From contig JADJIB010000002.1 in the NCBI GenBank assembly GCA_016707175.1, positions 186,001 to 250,000 of the forward strand: 64,000 nt of DNA. The letters are read 5' to 3'. The notes beneath the pieces are model-generated. The model ran no database searches. It was not told where the DNA came from and was given only the letters and a program-made list of their open reading frames with translations. Positions 8,721 through 16,704 of the stretch are shown in pieces. The first letter of the stretch is position 1, and each line of letters begins with the position of its first letter. Source of the stretch: Candidatus Phosphoribacter hodrii (GTDB lineage: Bacteria; Actinomycetota; Actinomycetes; Actinomycetales; Dermatophilaceae). Both the position numbers and the translations under genes were made by a program.

Positions 8721-9917
8721 TCAGAGCCTGTGGGCCCAGACCTGCAGGGGCGTGTCCCCGTGCTGGCACACGGCATACAGGGTCGATCCGATCGCGGTGA
8801 ACGCCTGGACCGTACCCCACGGGCCGGGCCCGCGGGACCATCCGGTGCGCCCTTCGACGACGACTGTCGCGTTGCGCGATGAGTCGTGGTCGGTGACGAG
8901 CAGGACGGCGCGTCCCTCGACGAGCGCCGGTGCCGGGATGAGGTCGCTGTCGCGGACAGCGACGGAGGGTATGCCGTCCACCCGCCGAGCGCCCCCATCG
9001 GCACCCACCCGCCAGACGGCCAGCCGGCCGTCCACCCAACCTGCGACGGTGCACTCCGCCTCGGTGCAGGCTGCGCTGACGGCCTCCCCTGCCTGCCCCG
9101 AGTCGGGCAGGTCGACGCGGGTCCAGCCGGCGTTGCCGGTGGTGGAGCGCCAGATCGCAGGGACCTTGCGAACCGCCCCGTCGCCGAGCCGCACGACCGA
9201 GCCGGTGATCAGGGCGCCGGATCCCCACGCGGCGACGGAGCGCGCCCCCATTAGCTGAGTTGGGGTGCTCTCCAAAGCCGTTCCCGCCGATGGCTGTCGC
9301 ACCCAGGCCTCGCCGTCGGGCACCCAAGTGGCGAGGTCCAACCCGGCCTGGGCGCCCTCCCACGATCCGACGAGCAGCGGTCCGGCCGCAGTGAGGACCG
9401 GGCCGACCTGATCGCCCGCGCCCCAACCACCGAAGGTGCTGAAGGTCTGCTCCTGCTCGGTCAGGCCGGCGGCGACGCTGCCCCGCCAGACCGTCCAGCG
9501 GACGTTTGCGTGGGCCCCGCCCCGAGCCCCGCCGACCGCCAACAGACTGCCATCGGGTGCGGCGACGATCGAGAGCCATTGAGCGACGCGGCCGTAGGGG
9601 GTGACGGCCTGGACCGGCCGGCTGGTCCAGGTGCCATCGGCCAGGACCTCCAAGGCGGGCTCACCCGCCGCGGTCGACCTGCCTGCCACGAGCAGGTCAC
9701 CGACCGCCGTCAGGGTCACCACTGCACCGACCTGGGCCGACAGTGGCCCGAGCGCGCTCCATCCGTCGCCCTGCCCGGCTGAGCACCCAGTCACGGCAGT
9801 CACCGTGAGCACCGTGAGGGTCACCAAGGCCCTGCGCGCCCTGGGCCCCCGAGGTTGCGCGCCCGAGGTGCGGCGCGCGGCATACCTCGCGGCATACCTC
9901 GGGAGGGAGGTGACCAT
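8721..9917 (-). CDS. Secreted lipoprotein, probable beta-propeller-like, function unknown
   Basis: The 398-residue protein has a long basic N-region, then a hydrophobic stretch ending in a lipobox (AVTGC, Cys45), so it should be lipid-anchored outside the cell. The rest consists of repeated short strands rich in Gly, Trp and Val (phrases such as AVGDLLVAG, VAAPDGSLLAVGG and WGTVQAFTAIGSTLYAV), like sequences that fold as propeller blades. I do not recognise a named family. The N-region holds two adjacent copies of the iterated octamer encoding RYAA-RYAA, which makes it unusually long; the true start could lie further in. It is divergent from trpB2. Confidence 0.7.
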   Translation of the reverse strand: MVTSLPRYAARYAARRTSGAQPRGPRARRALVTLTVLTVTAVTGCSAGQGDGWSALGPLSAQVGAVVTLTAVGDLLVAGRSTAAGEPALEVLADGTWTSRPVQAVTPYGRVAQWLSIVAAPDGSLLAVGGARGGAHANVRWTVWRGSVAAGLTEQEQTFSTFGGWGAGDQVGPVLTAAGPLLVGSWEGAQAGLDLATWVPDGEAWVRQPSAGTALESTPTQLMGARSVAAWGSGALITGSVVRLGDGAVRKVPAIWRSTTGNAGWTRVDLPDSGQAGEAVSAACTEAECTVAGWVDGRLAVWRVGADGGARRVDGIPSVAVRDSDLIPAPALVEGRAVLLVTDHDSSRNATVVVEGRTGWSRGPGPWGTVQAFTAIGSTLYAVCQHGDTPLQVWAHRL

Positions 9918-10020
9918 CCCCGAAGTATGCCGCCGTGCCCATCACGCGACCCCGGCTTGGAGTGCGCGCGGCGGACGCGCAAGGATGTGCCCCGAGCGCC
10001 CCGACGCGAAGGAGAGTCCC

Positions 10021-11403
10021 GTGAGCACTGTCAAGCGGCACAAGGTCATCCTCGACGAGCGGGAGATGCCGACCCGCTGGTACAACATCCTTCACGATCT
10101 CCCCACACCGCCGCCGCCCTACCTGCACCCCGGGACGGGACAACCGGTCGGGCCGGAGGACCTGCTCGCGCTCTTCCCCATGGACCTCATCCAGCAGGAG
10201 ATGACGACGGCTCAGTACGTCGACATCCCGCCGGAGGTCCTCGATGTCTACCGACTGTGGCGGCCGTCGCCGCTCTATCGGGCGCACCGCCTGGAAGCGG
10301 CCCTGGGCACCCCCGCGCGGATCTACTACAAGTACGAAGGCGTCTCGCCCGCCGGGTCGCACAAGCCGAACACCTCTGTGCCGCAGGCGTATTACAACGC
10401 CAAGGCCGGCATCAAGAAGCTGACGACCGAGACCGGCGCGGGCCAGTGGGGCACGTCGCTGGCCTTCGCGTGTGCGCAGTTCGGGCTGGAGTGCGAGATC
10501 TGGCAGGTCCGGGCCAGCTTTGACTCCAAGCCGTATCGCCGGCTCATGATGGAGACGTTCGGCGGCACGGTCCACCCGTCACCGTCGGAGTTGACCGCAG
10601 CCGGGCGGGCCATCCTCGCCGCGCACCCCGACTCGCCGGGTTCGCTGGGCATCGCGATCTCGGAGGCCGTCGAGATCGCTGCCCAGTCCGAGTCGACCAA
10701 CTACGCACTCGGATCGGTGCTCAACCACGTGCTGTTGCACCAGACGATCATCGGCGAGGAGGCCTTGCGACAGCTGGCCAAGATCGAGGAGACGCCCGAC
10801 CTCATCGTCGGCTGCACCGGCGGCGGGTCCAACTTCGCCGGGTTGTCCTTCCCGTTCCTGCGCGAGAAGCTCGCCGGCAAGATGTCGCCGGTCATCCGGG
10901 CGGTGGAGCCGGCGTCCTGTCCGTCGCTCACCCAGGGCACCTATGCCTACGACTTCGGCGACACCGCGGGGATGACCCCGCTGATGAAGATGCACACCCT
11001 GGGCCACGACTTCATCCCCGACCCGATCCACGCCGGTGGCCTGCGCTACCACGGGATGAGCCCCTTGATCTCGCACATCTACGAGTCGGGGCTCATCGAG
11101 GCGGTCTCCAAGAAGCAGCTCGAGTGCTTCGCGGCCGGTGTGCTCTTCGCTCGCACCGAGGGCATCGTCCCGGCACCTGAGCCCACCCACGCGCTGGCCG
11201 AGACGGTCGCAGAGGCGTTGCGGTGCAAGGAGACCGGCGAGGAGAAGGTCATCCTCACGGCGCTCTGCGGTCATGGTCACCTCGACCTGCCGGCCTACGG
11301 TGCCTACCTCGCGGGCGAGATGAGCGACCACTCCTACGAGGAGGCCGAGATCCGTGACGCGGTCGCCGAGGCGCTGACCCACCTGCCCACCATCCCCGGC
11401 TGA
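10021..11403 (+). CDS. trpB: TrpB2-type tryptophan synthase beta-like protein
   Basis: The 460-residue PLP enzyme belongs to the TrpB2 branch, longer than the usual TrpB1. The pyridoxal-binding lysine is Lys115 in SPAGSHKPNTS, and the phosphate-binding glycine run is CTGGGSNFAG. WRPSPLYRAHRLE matches the substrate-loop region. TrpB2 proteins often lack a trpA partner and make tryptophan from indole and serine; no trpA is nearby here. The GTG at 10021 is chosen because AAGGAGAG stands just upstream at ideal spacing; the much longer open frame back to 9601 has no such support. Confidence 0.9.
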   Translation: MSTVKRHKVILDEREMPTRWYNILHDLPTPPPPYLHPGTGQPVGPEDLLALFPMDLIQQEMTTAQYVDIPPEVLDVYRLWRPSPLYRAHRLEAALGTPARIYYKYEGVSPAGSHKPNTSVPQAYYNAKAGIKKLTTETGAGQWGTSLAFACAQFGLECEIWQVRASFDSKPYRRLMMETFGGTVHPSPSELTAAGRAILAAHPDSPGSLGIAISEAVEIAAQSESTNYALGSVLNHVLLHQTIIGEEALRQLAKIEETPDLIVGCTGGGSNFAGLSFPFLREKLAGKMSPVIRAVEPASCPSLTQGTYAYDFGDTAGMTPLMKMHTLGHDFIPDPIHAGGLRYHGMSPLISHIYESGLIEAVSKKQLECFAAGVLFARTEGIVPAPEPTHALAETVAEALRCKETGEEKVILTALCGHGHLDLPAYGAYLAGEMSDHSYEEAEIRDAVAEALTHLPTIPG

Positions 11404-11423
11404 CCGGCCCGACTCATTCCGCG

Positions 11424-11451
11424 GAGCCGGCCCAGCTGACCGGGCTGGCTC
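11424..11451 (+). terminator. Hairpin after trpB2
   Basis: A 12-base stem with two G-U pairs and a 4-base loop begins 20 bases after the trpB2 stop. A short direct repeat, CTCATTCCGCG, flanks it. There is no clear T tract, which is usual in high-GC actinobacteria. Confidence 0.45.
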
Positions 11452-11487
11452 ATTCCGCGCGGACGCCCGCGGGTGCCACGATGAGGC

Positions 11488-11916
11488 ATGCGTGGACGAA
11501 CTCCGGGCAGCCCCGGTGAGGACCGCAAGACCCGGCGAGACTGGTGGGGCGTGGTCCTTGACGCCCCGGACGCGAAGGCTCTCGGCCAGTTCTATGCAGA
11601 CGTCTTCGGATGGGTGCTCAATGCCGAGGATCCCAGTTTCGTCACCCTCGACCCCGGCGAGGGGGTGGGCTACCTCGCGGTCCAGACCTCGCAGGGTTAC
11701 GTGCCACCGACCTGGCCCAATGAGCCTGGTCGCCAGCAGATGCAACTTCACCTCGATATCGAGGTAGACAACCTCGATGAGGCGGTCGGCGCAGCCGTCG
11801 CGCTCGGGGCGACCCAGGCGGCATACCAGCCGCAGCATGACGTACGGGTGTTGCTGGACCCCGCGGGCCATCCGTTCTGTCTCTACTGCCCAGGCTGGCC
11901 GGTTCCGAGGGCCTGA
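11488..11916 (+). CDS. VOC (glyoxalase/bleomycin-resistance fold) family protein
   Basis: A 142-residue protein with the paired beta-alpha-beta-beta-beta modules of the vicinal oxygen chelate fold. WGVVLDAPDAKALGQFYADVFGW opens the first module and HLDIEVDNLDEAVGAAVALGA the second, ending with DPAGHPFCLY. Metal-ligand positions are only partly clear, so it could be an enzyme or a binding protein; the substrate is unknown. The start is uncertain: the ATG at 11488 is the only reasonable one but its ribosome-binding site is weak. It is convergent with the sulfur operon. Confidence 0.85.
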   Translation: MRGRTPGSPGEDRKTRRDWWGVVLDAPDAKALGQFYADVFGWVLNAEDPSFVTLDPGEGVGYLAVQTSQGYVPPTWPNEPGRQQMQLHLDIEVDNLDEAVGAAVALGATQAAYQPQHDVRVLLDPAGHPFCLYCPGWPVPRA

Positions 11917-11934
11917 CCCACCCCCGGCGCATCG

Positions 11935-12645
11935 TCAGCTCGTGCCCAGCAGCGCCTGCGTGGCACGCGCGACAACGAGTCGCGCCAGGGAGTCGGTCTC
12001 GGCGAGCACCCCTGCCACCGTGTCGAGGCCCAGGCCGAGGGCCGCCGTGATGACTCGGTCCCGCAGCACCCCTTCGCAGAGAGCAACCGGCACGACGACC
12101 GTTGGGACGCCGTCCGCCGCGGGACCGGCATACCCCACGAGGTGGGTCGGCTCGGTGACCGACGCGAGGGCAGCCCACGTCGGGCCGTCCACCGCCGCCC
12201 TCGCGACCGTCAGGGCGGCGCTGAGCTCCTCTATCGCTTCGGGCGCGCTAGTCCCGGCGAGGGCGAGGACGACGTGCAGGTCCCGGACGTCGGCGACCTC
12301 CGCTCGGACCAGCAACTCCCCCACGCCGTCGAGCACCGCGCGGCCGAGACCCAGCCCGCTGGCCGCCCGGAAGGGACCCGGCGCAGCCGCCTGCATCGCC
12401 TCGATCGCCGCAGGCACGTCGACCCGCGCGTGGTAGCCCAAGGAGAGCAGCGCAGGGACGACCACCCCTCTCCCGGCAGCCCGGGCGGCGTCAGCGGGGG
12501 TCGGTCCGTGGTGGTCGAGGTAGGCGACGTGGACGGCCGCCTCCCCCGCAGCCGCCACCCGTGTCGCCAGGGCGGCGATCCCCGTGGCATGCCGCGGGTC
12601 GGGCGAGCCGTGCGCGAGCAGAATGATCGGCTCGCGCTCGCTCAT
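11935..12645 (-). CDS. Sirohydrochlorin chelatase, CbiX type
   Basis: The 236-residue protein puts a metal (iron, for siroheme) into sirohydrochlorin. It has two CbiX/CbiK-like halves. The first carries the metal-site histidines in LLAHGSPDPRH and SLGYHARVD; the second is diverged (LALAGTSAPEAIEE). The ATG at 12645 overlaps the cysG stop as ATGA, so the two are translationally coupled; the longer frame to 12783 lies inside cysG and is discarded. It is the last gene of the sulfur operon. Together with CysG it makes the siroheme needed by the sulfite reductase at the start of the operon. Confidence 0.88.
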   Translation of the reverse strand: MSEREPIILLAHGSPDPRHATGIAALATRVAAAGEAAVHVAYLDHHGPTPADAARAAGRGVVVPALLSLGYHARVDVPAAIEAMQAAAPGPFRAASGLGLGRAVLDGVGELLVRAEVADVRDLHVVLALAGTSAPEAIEELSAALTVARAAVDGPTWAALASVTEPTHLVGYAGPAADGVPTVVVPVALCEGVLRDRVITAALGLGLDTVAGVLAETDSLARLVVARATQALLGTS

Positions 12646-13877
12646 CGAAGGTCGCCGAGCGTCTCGCGCAACCGCACGACGTCGCCCACGACGACCACGG
12701 CCGGAGACTTCACCTGCTCGTGCTCGACCGCCCAGGCGGCCTTCTCCAGGGTCGTCACCGTCGTGCGTTGGGTCGGTGTCCACCCACGCTCGATGAACGC
12801 CACGGGTGTCGCGGGATCGCGTCCGGCGTCCATGAGCCGAGCCGCCGTCTCACCGATCCCGGACACACCCATCAGCAGGACGAGGGTGGCGTCCAGGGGC
12901 GCCTGCGCGGCAACCGCACCGCCGTCGTGTGCCGACGAGACGACGAACGACGTCGTGATCCCCCGATGCGTCACGGGGATGCCCGCGGCTGCGGGGACGG
13001 ACACGGCCGAGGTCACGCCGGGGACGACCTCGACGGGTATGCCGTGTGCCTGGCAGTGCAGTGCCTCCTCACCTCCGCGTCCGAGGACGAACGGGTCACC
13101 ACCCTTGAGTCGCACGACAGTCCGACCGGCGGAGGCGTGCTCGACGAGGAGGGCGTTGATCTCCTCCTGGGGCACCGGATGTGCGCCGGGGCGCTTGCCG
13201 ACATCCAGCACGAGGACGTCAGGGTCGAGGTCGGCGAGGACGTCCGTGGGACCGAGGCGATCGGCGACAACGACATCCGCAGCAGCGAGCAGGGCCCGCC
13301 CGCGGACGGTCAACAGCCCTGGGTCGCCGGGTCCGCCACCCACGAGGTAGACCCGTCCCGGCTTCGTCGTCCCGGGTACCCGGCGCACCCGACGCACCGG
13401 AAGGACACCAGACTCGAGGCCGGCGAGGATCGCGTCGCGCACCGCTCGGGCTCGTCGGGGGTCCCGATCGCCGGTGACGGCGATCTGCAGACCCTCAGCA
13501 GGCGTCCCGGCCGACCCGTTCGCTACCGCCGGGCTCCAGGCCGCCGAACGGGCGCCGTCGTCCGCCCGCACGCACCAGATCCCAAGGCCTTCGCAGTCGT
13601 CCGCGACCTCCGAGTCGACCGTGTGGTCCCCGGTGGCGGTGTGCACCAACCAGGCGCGCTGCGGCTGCATCAAATCGGTCGACTGATAGCCCCGAGCGAG
13701 CCAGGTCACCCGGCCCTCGGCGACCAGTGCGGCCACGACCTCACCCACTTCTGGTGCCACCACGGTGACGTGGGCGCCGTCGGCGAGCAGACGGCATACC
13801 CGGGTGGCCGCAACCCGGCCACCACCGACGACGAGGACGCGGCGGTCACGTAACTGCAGGGTGAGGGGGTAGCCCAT
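12642..13877 (-). CDS. cysG: Siroheme synthase: precorrin-2 dehydrogenase / uroporphyrinogen-III C-methyltransferase
   Basis: A 411-residue bifunctional enzyme. Residues 1-150 form the NAD-binding dehydrogenase part (VLVVGGGRVAATR). From about residue 175 comes the SAM-dependent methyltransferase (VYLVGGGPGDPGLLTVRG, then RLKGGDPFVLGRGGEE). It converts uroporphyrinogen III to sirohydrochlorin. The separate CbiX-like gene behind it probably does the iron insertion. It starts one base after the permease gene and ends in a 4-base overlap with the chelatase gene. Confidence 0.93.
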   Translation of the reverse strand: MGYPLTLQLRDRRVLVVGGGRVAATRVCRLLADGAHVTVVAPEVGEVVAALVAEGRVTWLARGYQSTDLMQPQRAWLVHTATGDHTVDSEVADDCEGLGIWCVRADDGARSAAWSPAVANGSAGTPAEGLQIAVTGDRDPRRARAVRDAILAGLESGVLPVRRVRRVPGTTKPGRVYLVGGGPGDPGLLTVRGRALLAAADVVVADRLGPTDVLADLDPDVLVLDVGKRPGAHPVPQEEINALLVEHASAGRTVVRLKGGDPFVLGRGGEEALHCQAHGIPVEVVPGVTSAVSVPAAAGIPVTHRGITTSFVVSSAHDGGAVAAQAPLDATLVLLMGVSGIGETAARLMDAGRDPATPVAFIERGWTPTQRTTVTTLEKAAWAVEHEQVKSPAVVVVGDVVRLRETLGDLR

Positions 13878-13878
13878 C

Positions 13879-14781
13879 TCAGCCCCCCGCCAGACCGCGC
13901 GTGCGAACCAATCGCCGCTCGACGGGGCCGAAGATCAGTGCCTCGACCCCGATGCCGACGAACAGGATGAGCAGAATCGACGCGAGCACGAGGGGCATGT
14001 CGGAGAGTTCCCGGCCGGTGTCGAGCAGTTGGCCCAGGCCGGGCCCGAGTTGCGGCGAGTAGGCGATGAGCTCTGCGGCCATGAGCGAACGCCACGCGAA
14101 GGCCCAGCCCTGCCGCAGACCGGCGAGGTATGCCGGTAGCGCCGCCGGGAGGGTCACCCACCGCAGTTCGGCGAGCGTTCCTGCCCCCAGCACCCGGGCG
14201 ACCCGACGGTAGCTCGGCGGAGCGTGGTCGATGCCCGCCAACAGACCGTTGGCGATGGAGGGCACCGAACCGAGGAGGACCACGGCATAGACGGCGGCGT
14301 CGGTGAGCCCGAACCAGAGGATCGCCGCGGGGACCCAGGCGACGCTCGGCAGCGACTGCATCCCGGTGACGAGCGGGCCGATCCCCCGTCGGATGAGGCG
14401 GAACCTCGAGAGCACGATCCCCAGCAGCGTGCCCAGGATGATCGAGATCGTGAAGCCCACCGCGGCGCGGCGCAACGACCCGACGATGGAGCGCTGGGCG
14501 GCATTGGACTGCAGTTGCTCCACCAGCGACGCCCAGACGGCCGACGGGCTAGGGAGCGCGTAGGAGGGCTTGAGTCCCGACGAGACGAGCACCTGCCAGG
14601 CCAACAGCAGGACGGCGGCGGCGATGACTGGAGGTGCCACCCTCGCCAGGACGCGGCGGGCGCGTGGTCCGGTGGTGCGGGTGGGCGCATCCAGGACGTC
14701 GAGGCCGGCCTCTAGCGCCTCTGTCTCGTCGATAGGGGCCGGCGTCGCGTCGGCGGTGCGGTCGGCAAGGTCAGCGGGCAT
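13879..14781 (-). CDS. ABC transporter permease, sulfonate/nitrate/taurine type
   Basis: The 300-residue membrane protein has about six helices, with the binding-protein-dependent permease loop EAA-like segment (RVARVLGAGTLAELRWVTLPAALP). It most resembles SsuC/TauC permeases. The ATG at 14781 is chosen because it overlaps the end of the ATPase gene by 11 bases; the upstream extension is antisense-like noise inside that gene. With the ATPase and lipoprotein it forms an importer for a sulfur compound such as sulfonate or sulfate, inferred from its place in the operon. Confidence 0.9.
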   Translation of the reverse strand: MPADLADRTADATPAPIDETEALEAGLDVLDAPTRTTGPRARRVLARVAPPVIAAAVLLLAWQVLVSSGLKPSYALPSPSAVWASLVEQLQSNAAQRSIVGSLRRAAVGFTISIILGTLLGIVLSRFRLIRRGIGPLVTGMQSLPSVAWVPAAILWFGLTDAAVYAVVLLGSVPSIANGLLAGIDHAPPSYRRVARVLGAGTLAELRWVTLPAALPAYLAGLRQGWAFAWRSLMAAELIAYSPQLGPGLGQLLDTGRELSDMPLVLASILLILFVGIGVEALIFGPVERRLVRTRGLAGG

Positions 14782-15613
14782 GTCGGCGGATCTCCTGACG
14801 CAGTTGCTCGGTGATCTCGACGGCCAAGGCTCCGACCGCCGGGGACTCGATTCGTCGGGGATGCGGGATGGGGACCGTCCATTCACGGACGATCCGCCCC
14901 GGGCGGCTGGCCAGGAGCACCACTCGATCGCCGAGGCGCACGGCCTCACGGACGTTGTGCGTGACGAAGAGGACGGTGAGGCCGGTCTCGGCACGGATCC
15001 GGCCCAACTCCTCGTGGAGGACGTCGCGGGTGATGGCGTCGAGAGCGGCGAACGGCTCGTCCATGAGCAGCAGATCGGCGCCCTGGGCCAGGGCCCGGGC
15101 GAGAGCCACCCGTTGGCGCATCCCGCCGGACATCTCGTGCGGGCGCTTGTCGGCGTGCAGCCCGAGGCGGACCAGGTCCAGCCACCGATCGGCCTCAGCC
15201 CGGCGGTCGTTGCGGTTGCGCCGGGCTTCGCCGCGGCGCAGGCGCAGCGCGAGCTCGACGTTGCCCCGGGCCGTGAGCCACGGGAACAGGGAGGCGTCCT
15301 GGAACATCAGCGCGGGTCGGCCGCCCGGAGTGACGATCTGGCCGCTGGTCGGCCGATCCAGCCCGGCGACGAGCCCCAACAGGGTGGACTTACCGCACCC
15401 GGACGCGCCGAGGACCGCGACGAGCTCGCCCTTGGCCACCTCGAGGGACAGGTCTTCGATGACTGGTCCCTGGGCCGGGTCGAAGGTCTTGGTGACCCCG
15501 CGCAGCGTGACCGCGGGGCTCGCGGGCGAGGTGGCGACCGAGCCCGGTGCCGCCCCCGAGGTGGGGACGAGCACGGGCTCCGCGCTCGGGTCGATGGTGG
15601 TGGTGAGGCTCAT
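14771..15613 (-). CDS. ABC transporter ATP-binding protein, sulfonate/nitrate/taurine type
   Basis: The 280-residue ATPase has Walker A GASGCGKST, Q-loop MFQDASLFPW, signature MSGGMRQRVALARAL, Walker B LLMDEPFAALD and the switch histidine in VTHNVREA, all of the SsuB/TauB/NrtD type. About 35 residues of Pro/Ser/Ala-rich leader precede the domain. The ATG at 15613 follows AAGGAG with a 5-base gap, a textbook site that lies across the end of the lipoprotein gene; a GTG two codons earlier is less well placed. Confidence 0.93.
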   Translation of the reverse strand: MSLTTTIDPSAEPVLVPTSGAAPGSVATSPASPAVTLRGVTKTFDPAQGPVIEDLSLEVAKGELVAVLGASGCGKSTLLGLVAGLDRPTSGQIVTPGGRPALMFQDASLFPWLTARGNVELALRLRRGEARRNRNDRRAEADRWLDLVRLGLHADKRPHEMSGGMRQRVALARALAQGADLLLMDEPFAALDAITRDVLHEELGRIRAETGLTVLFVTHNVREAVRLGDRVVLLASRPGRIVREWTVPIPHPRRIESPAVGALAVEITEQLRQEIRRHAR

Positions 15614-15615
15614 CG

Positions 15616-16704
15616 TCACTCCTTCCCTAGTCCCCCGGCACTCACCGTCGGGCGACCCGCGGCGGTGAGGACCTGGTTGAGCAGCGTGAGGTCGTAGATC
15701 CCCTTGAGATCGGGGACGGACTTACTGATGCCGACGGTGACGGCGGCCTGAGCGCTGGTCTGCAGCGACGATGCGATCGGGTCAGGGGTGATGGTCAGGT
15801 GCGTCCAGGCTTCTTGAAGCAGGGCGGGCGAGATTTTGGCGCTAGTGAGCGCCGTGATCGCTGCGCCCACCTTGTCGCGAGATCCGGACGGATCGGCTGC
15901 GATGGCGGCATCCGCGGCTACGGCGCCCTGCAGCAGCGCCTTGACCTGATCGGGGTGAGCCTGCAGGAAGGTCGTTGAGACGATGAGGTTGGTGGTGACG
16001 AAGCGACCTTGCGGCCACAGCGTCGTTTCGTCGACGAGGGTTGTGGCACCGGCTTCCAGGCGCAGGCGGGTGGCCCACGGCTCGGGGAGCCAGGCGCCGT
16101 CGATCGACCCTGCCTTGAACAGGCTGAGGGTCTGGGAGTTGTCCTGCGGAGCGACCATGACGTCACCGCCGCCGCTCACCGATGTCTTGTAGCCATGTGC
16201 GGCGAGCCAGGACCGCAGGGCGACGTCTTGGGTGCCACCCAACTGGGGCGACGCGAACGTCTTACCCGCCAGGGTGGTTTCGGTGAGGCCCGGCTTGACG
16301 ACGAACGACGCGCCTCCGCTCGTGCCGCCGGCGACAATGCGGATCGCAGCACCGCCGGACTTTGTGTAGGCGTTGATCGCGGGGCTCGGCCCGACGTATG
16401 CCGCGTCGATGGCTCCGGCGAGCAGCGCCTCGACTGCGGCCGGCCCGGCGTTGAAGACCTGGGTCTGCAGCGTGGTCGTTCCCAGGGCCTTGGCGAAGTG
16501 GCCGTCCTTGACGCCCAGGACGGCTGTCGCGTGGGTGAGGTTGGCGAAATAGCCCAGGCGCAGGGTGCTGGCCGCGGACGTGGAGGCACCGCCGGTCGAG
16601 GCGGCCTGGCTCGAGGAGGAGCAAGCCGACACGACGCTCGTGGCCAGCAACGCGAGCAGGCTCAACGCAACGCGGACGCGGGACGGACGCGGGAGAGTTG
16701 ACAC
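15616..16704 (-). CDS. Sulfonate/nitrate-type ABC substrate-binding lipoprotein (3' part of the cysN frame)
   Basis: Read from the GTG at 16702-16704 this gives 362 residues: a basic N-region, a hydrophobic core and a lipobox VSAC with the lipidated cysteine at residue 28. An NMT1/SsuA-like binding domain follows (TLRLGYFANLTHATAVLGV; AIDAAYVGPSPAI). It should catch the substrate outside the cell for the permease and ATPase behind it. A signal peptide works only at a protein's N-terminus, so it almost certainly starts here, although no stop separates it from cysN and no clear ribosome-binding site is visible. The GTG lies just after a C-rich run on the coding strand. Confidence 0.75.
   Translation of the reverse strand: MSTLPRPSRVRVALSLLALLATSVVSACSSSSQAASTGGASTSAASTLRLGYFANLTHATAVLGVKDGHFAKALGTTTLQTQVFNAGPAAVEALLAGAIDAAYVGPSPAINAYTKSGGAAIRIVAGGTSGGASFVVKPGLTETTLAGKTFASPQLGGTQDVALRSWLAAHGYKTSVSGGGDVMVAPQDNSQTLSLFKAGSIDGAWLPEPWATRLRLEAGATTLVDETTLWPQGRFVTTNLIVSTTFLQAHPDQVKALLQGAVAADAAIAADPSGSRDKVGAAITALTSAKISPALLQEAWTHLTITPDPIASSLQTSAQAAVTVGISKSVPDLKGIYDLTLLNQVLTAAGRPTVSAGGLGKE

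Noticed and set aside
8680..8728. Repeated GCGGGTCAGAGCC near the lipoprotein gene's 3' end
   Set aside because: Two short imperfect copies with a weak hairpin; too little to call a terminator or repeat family.
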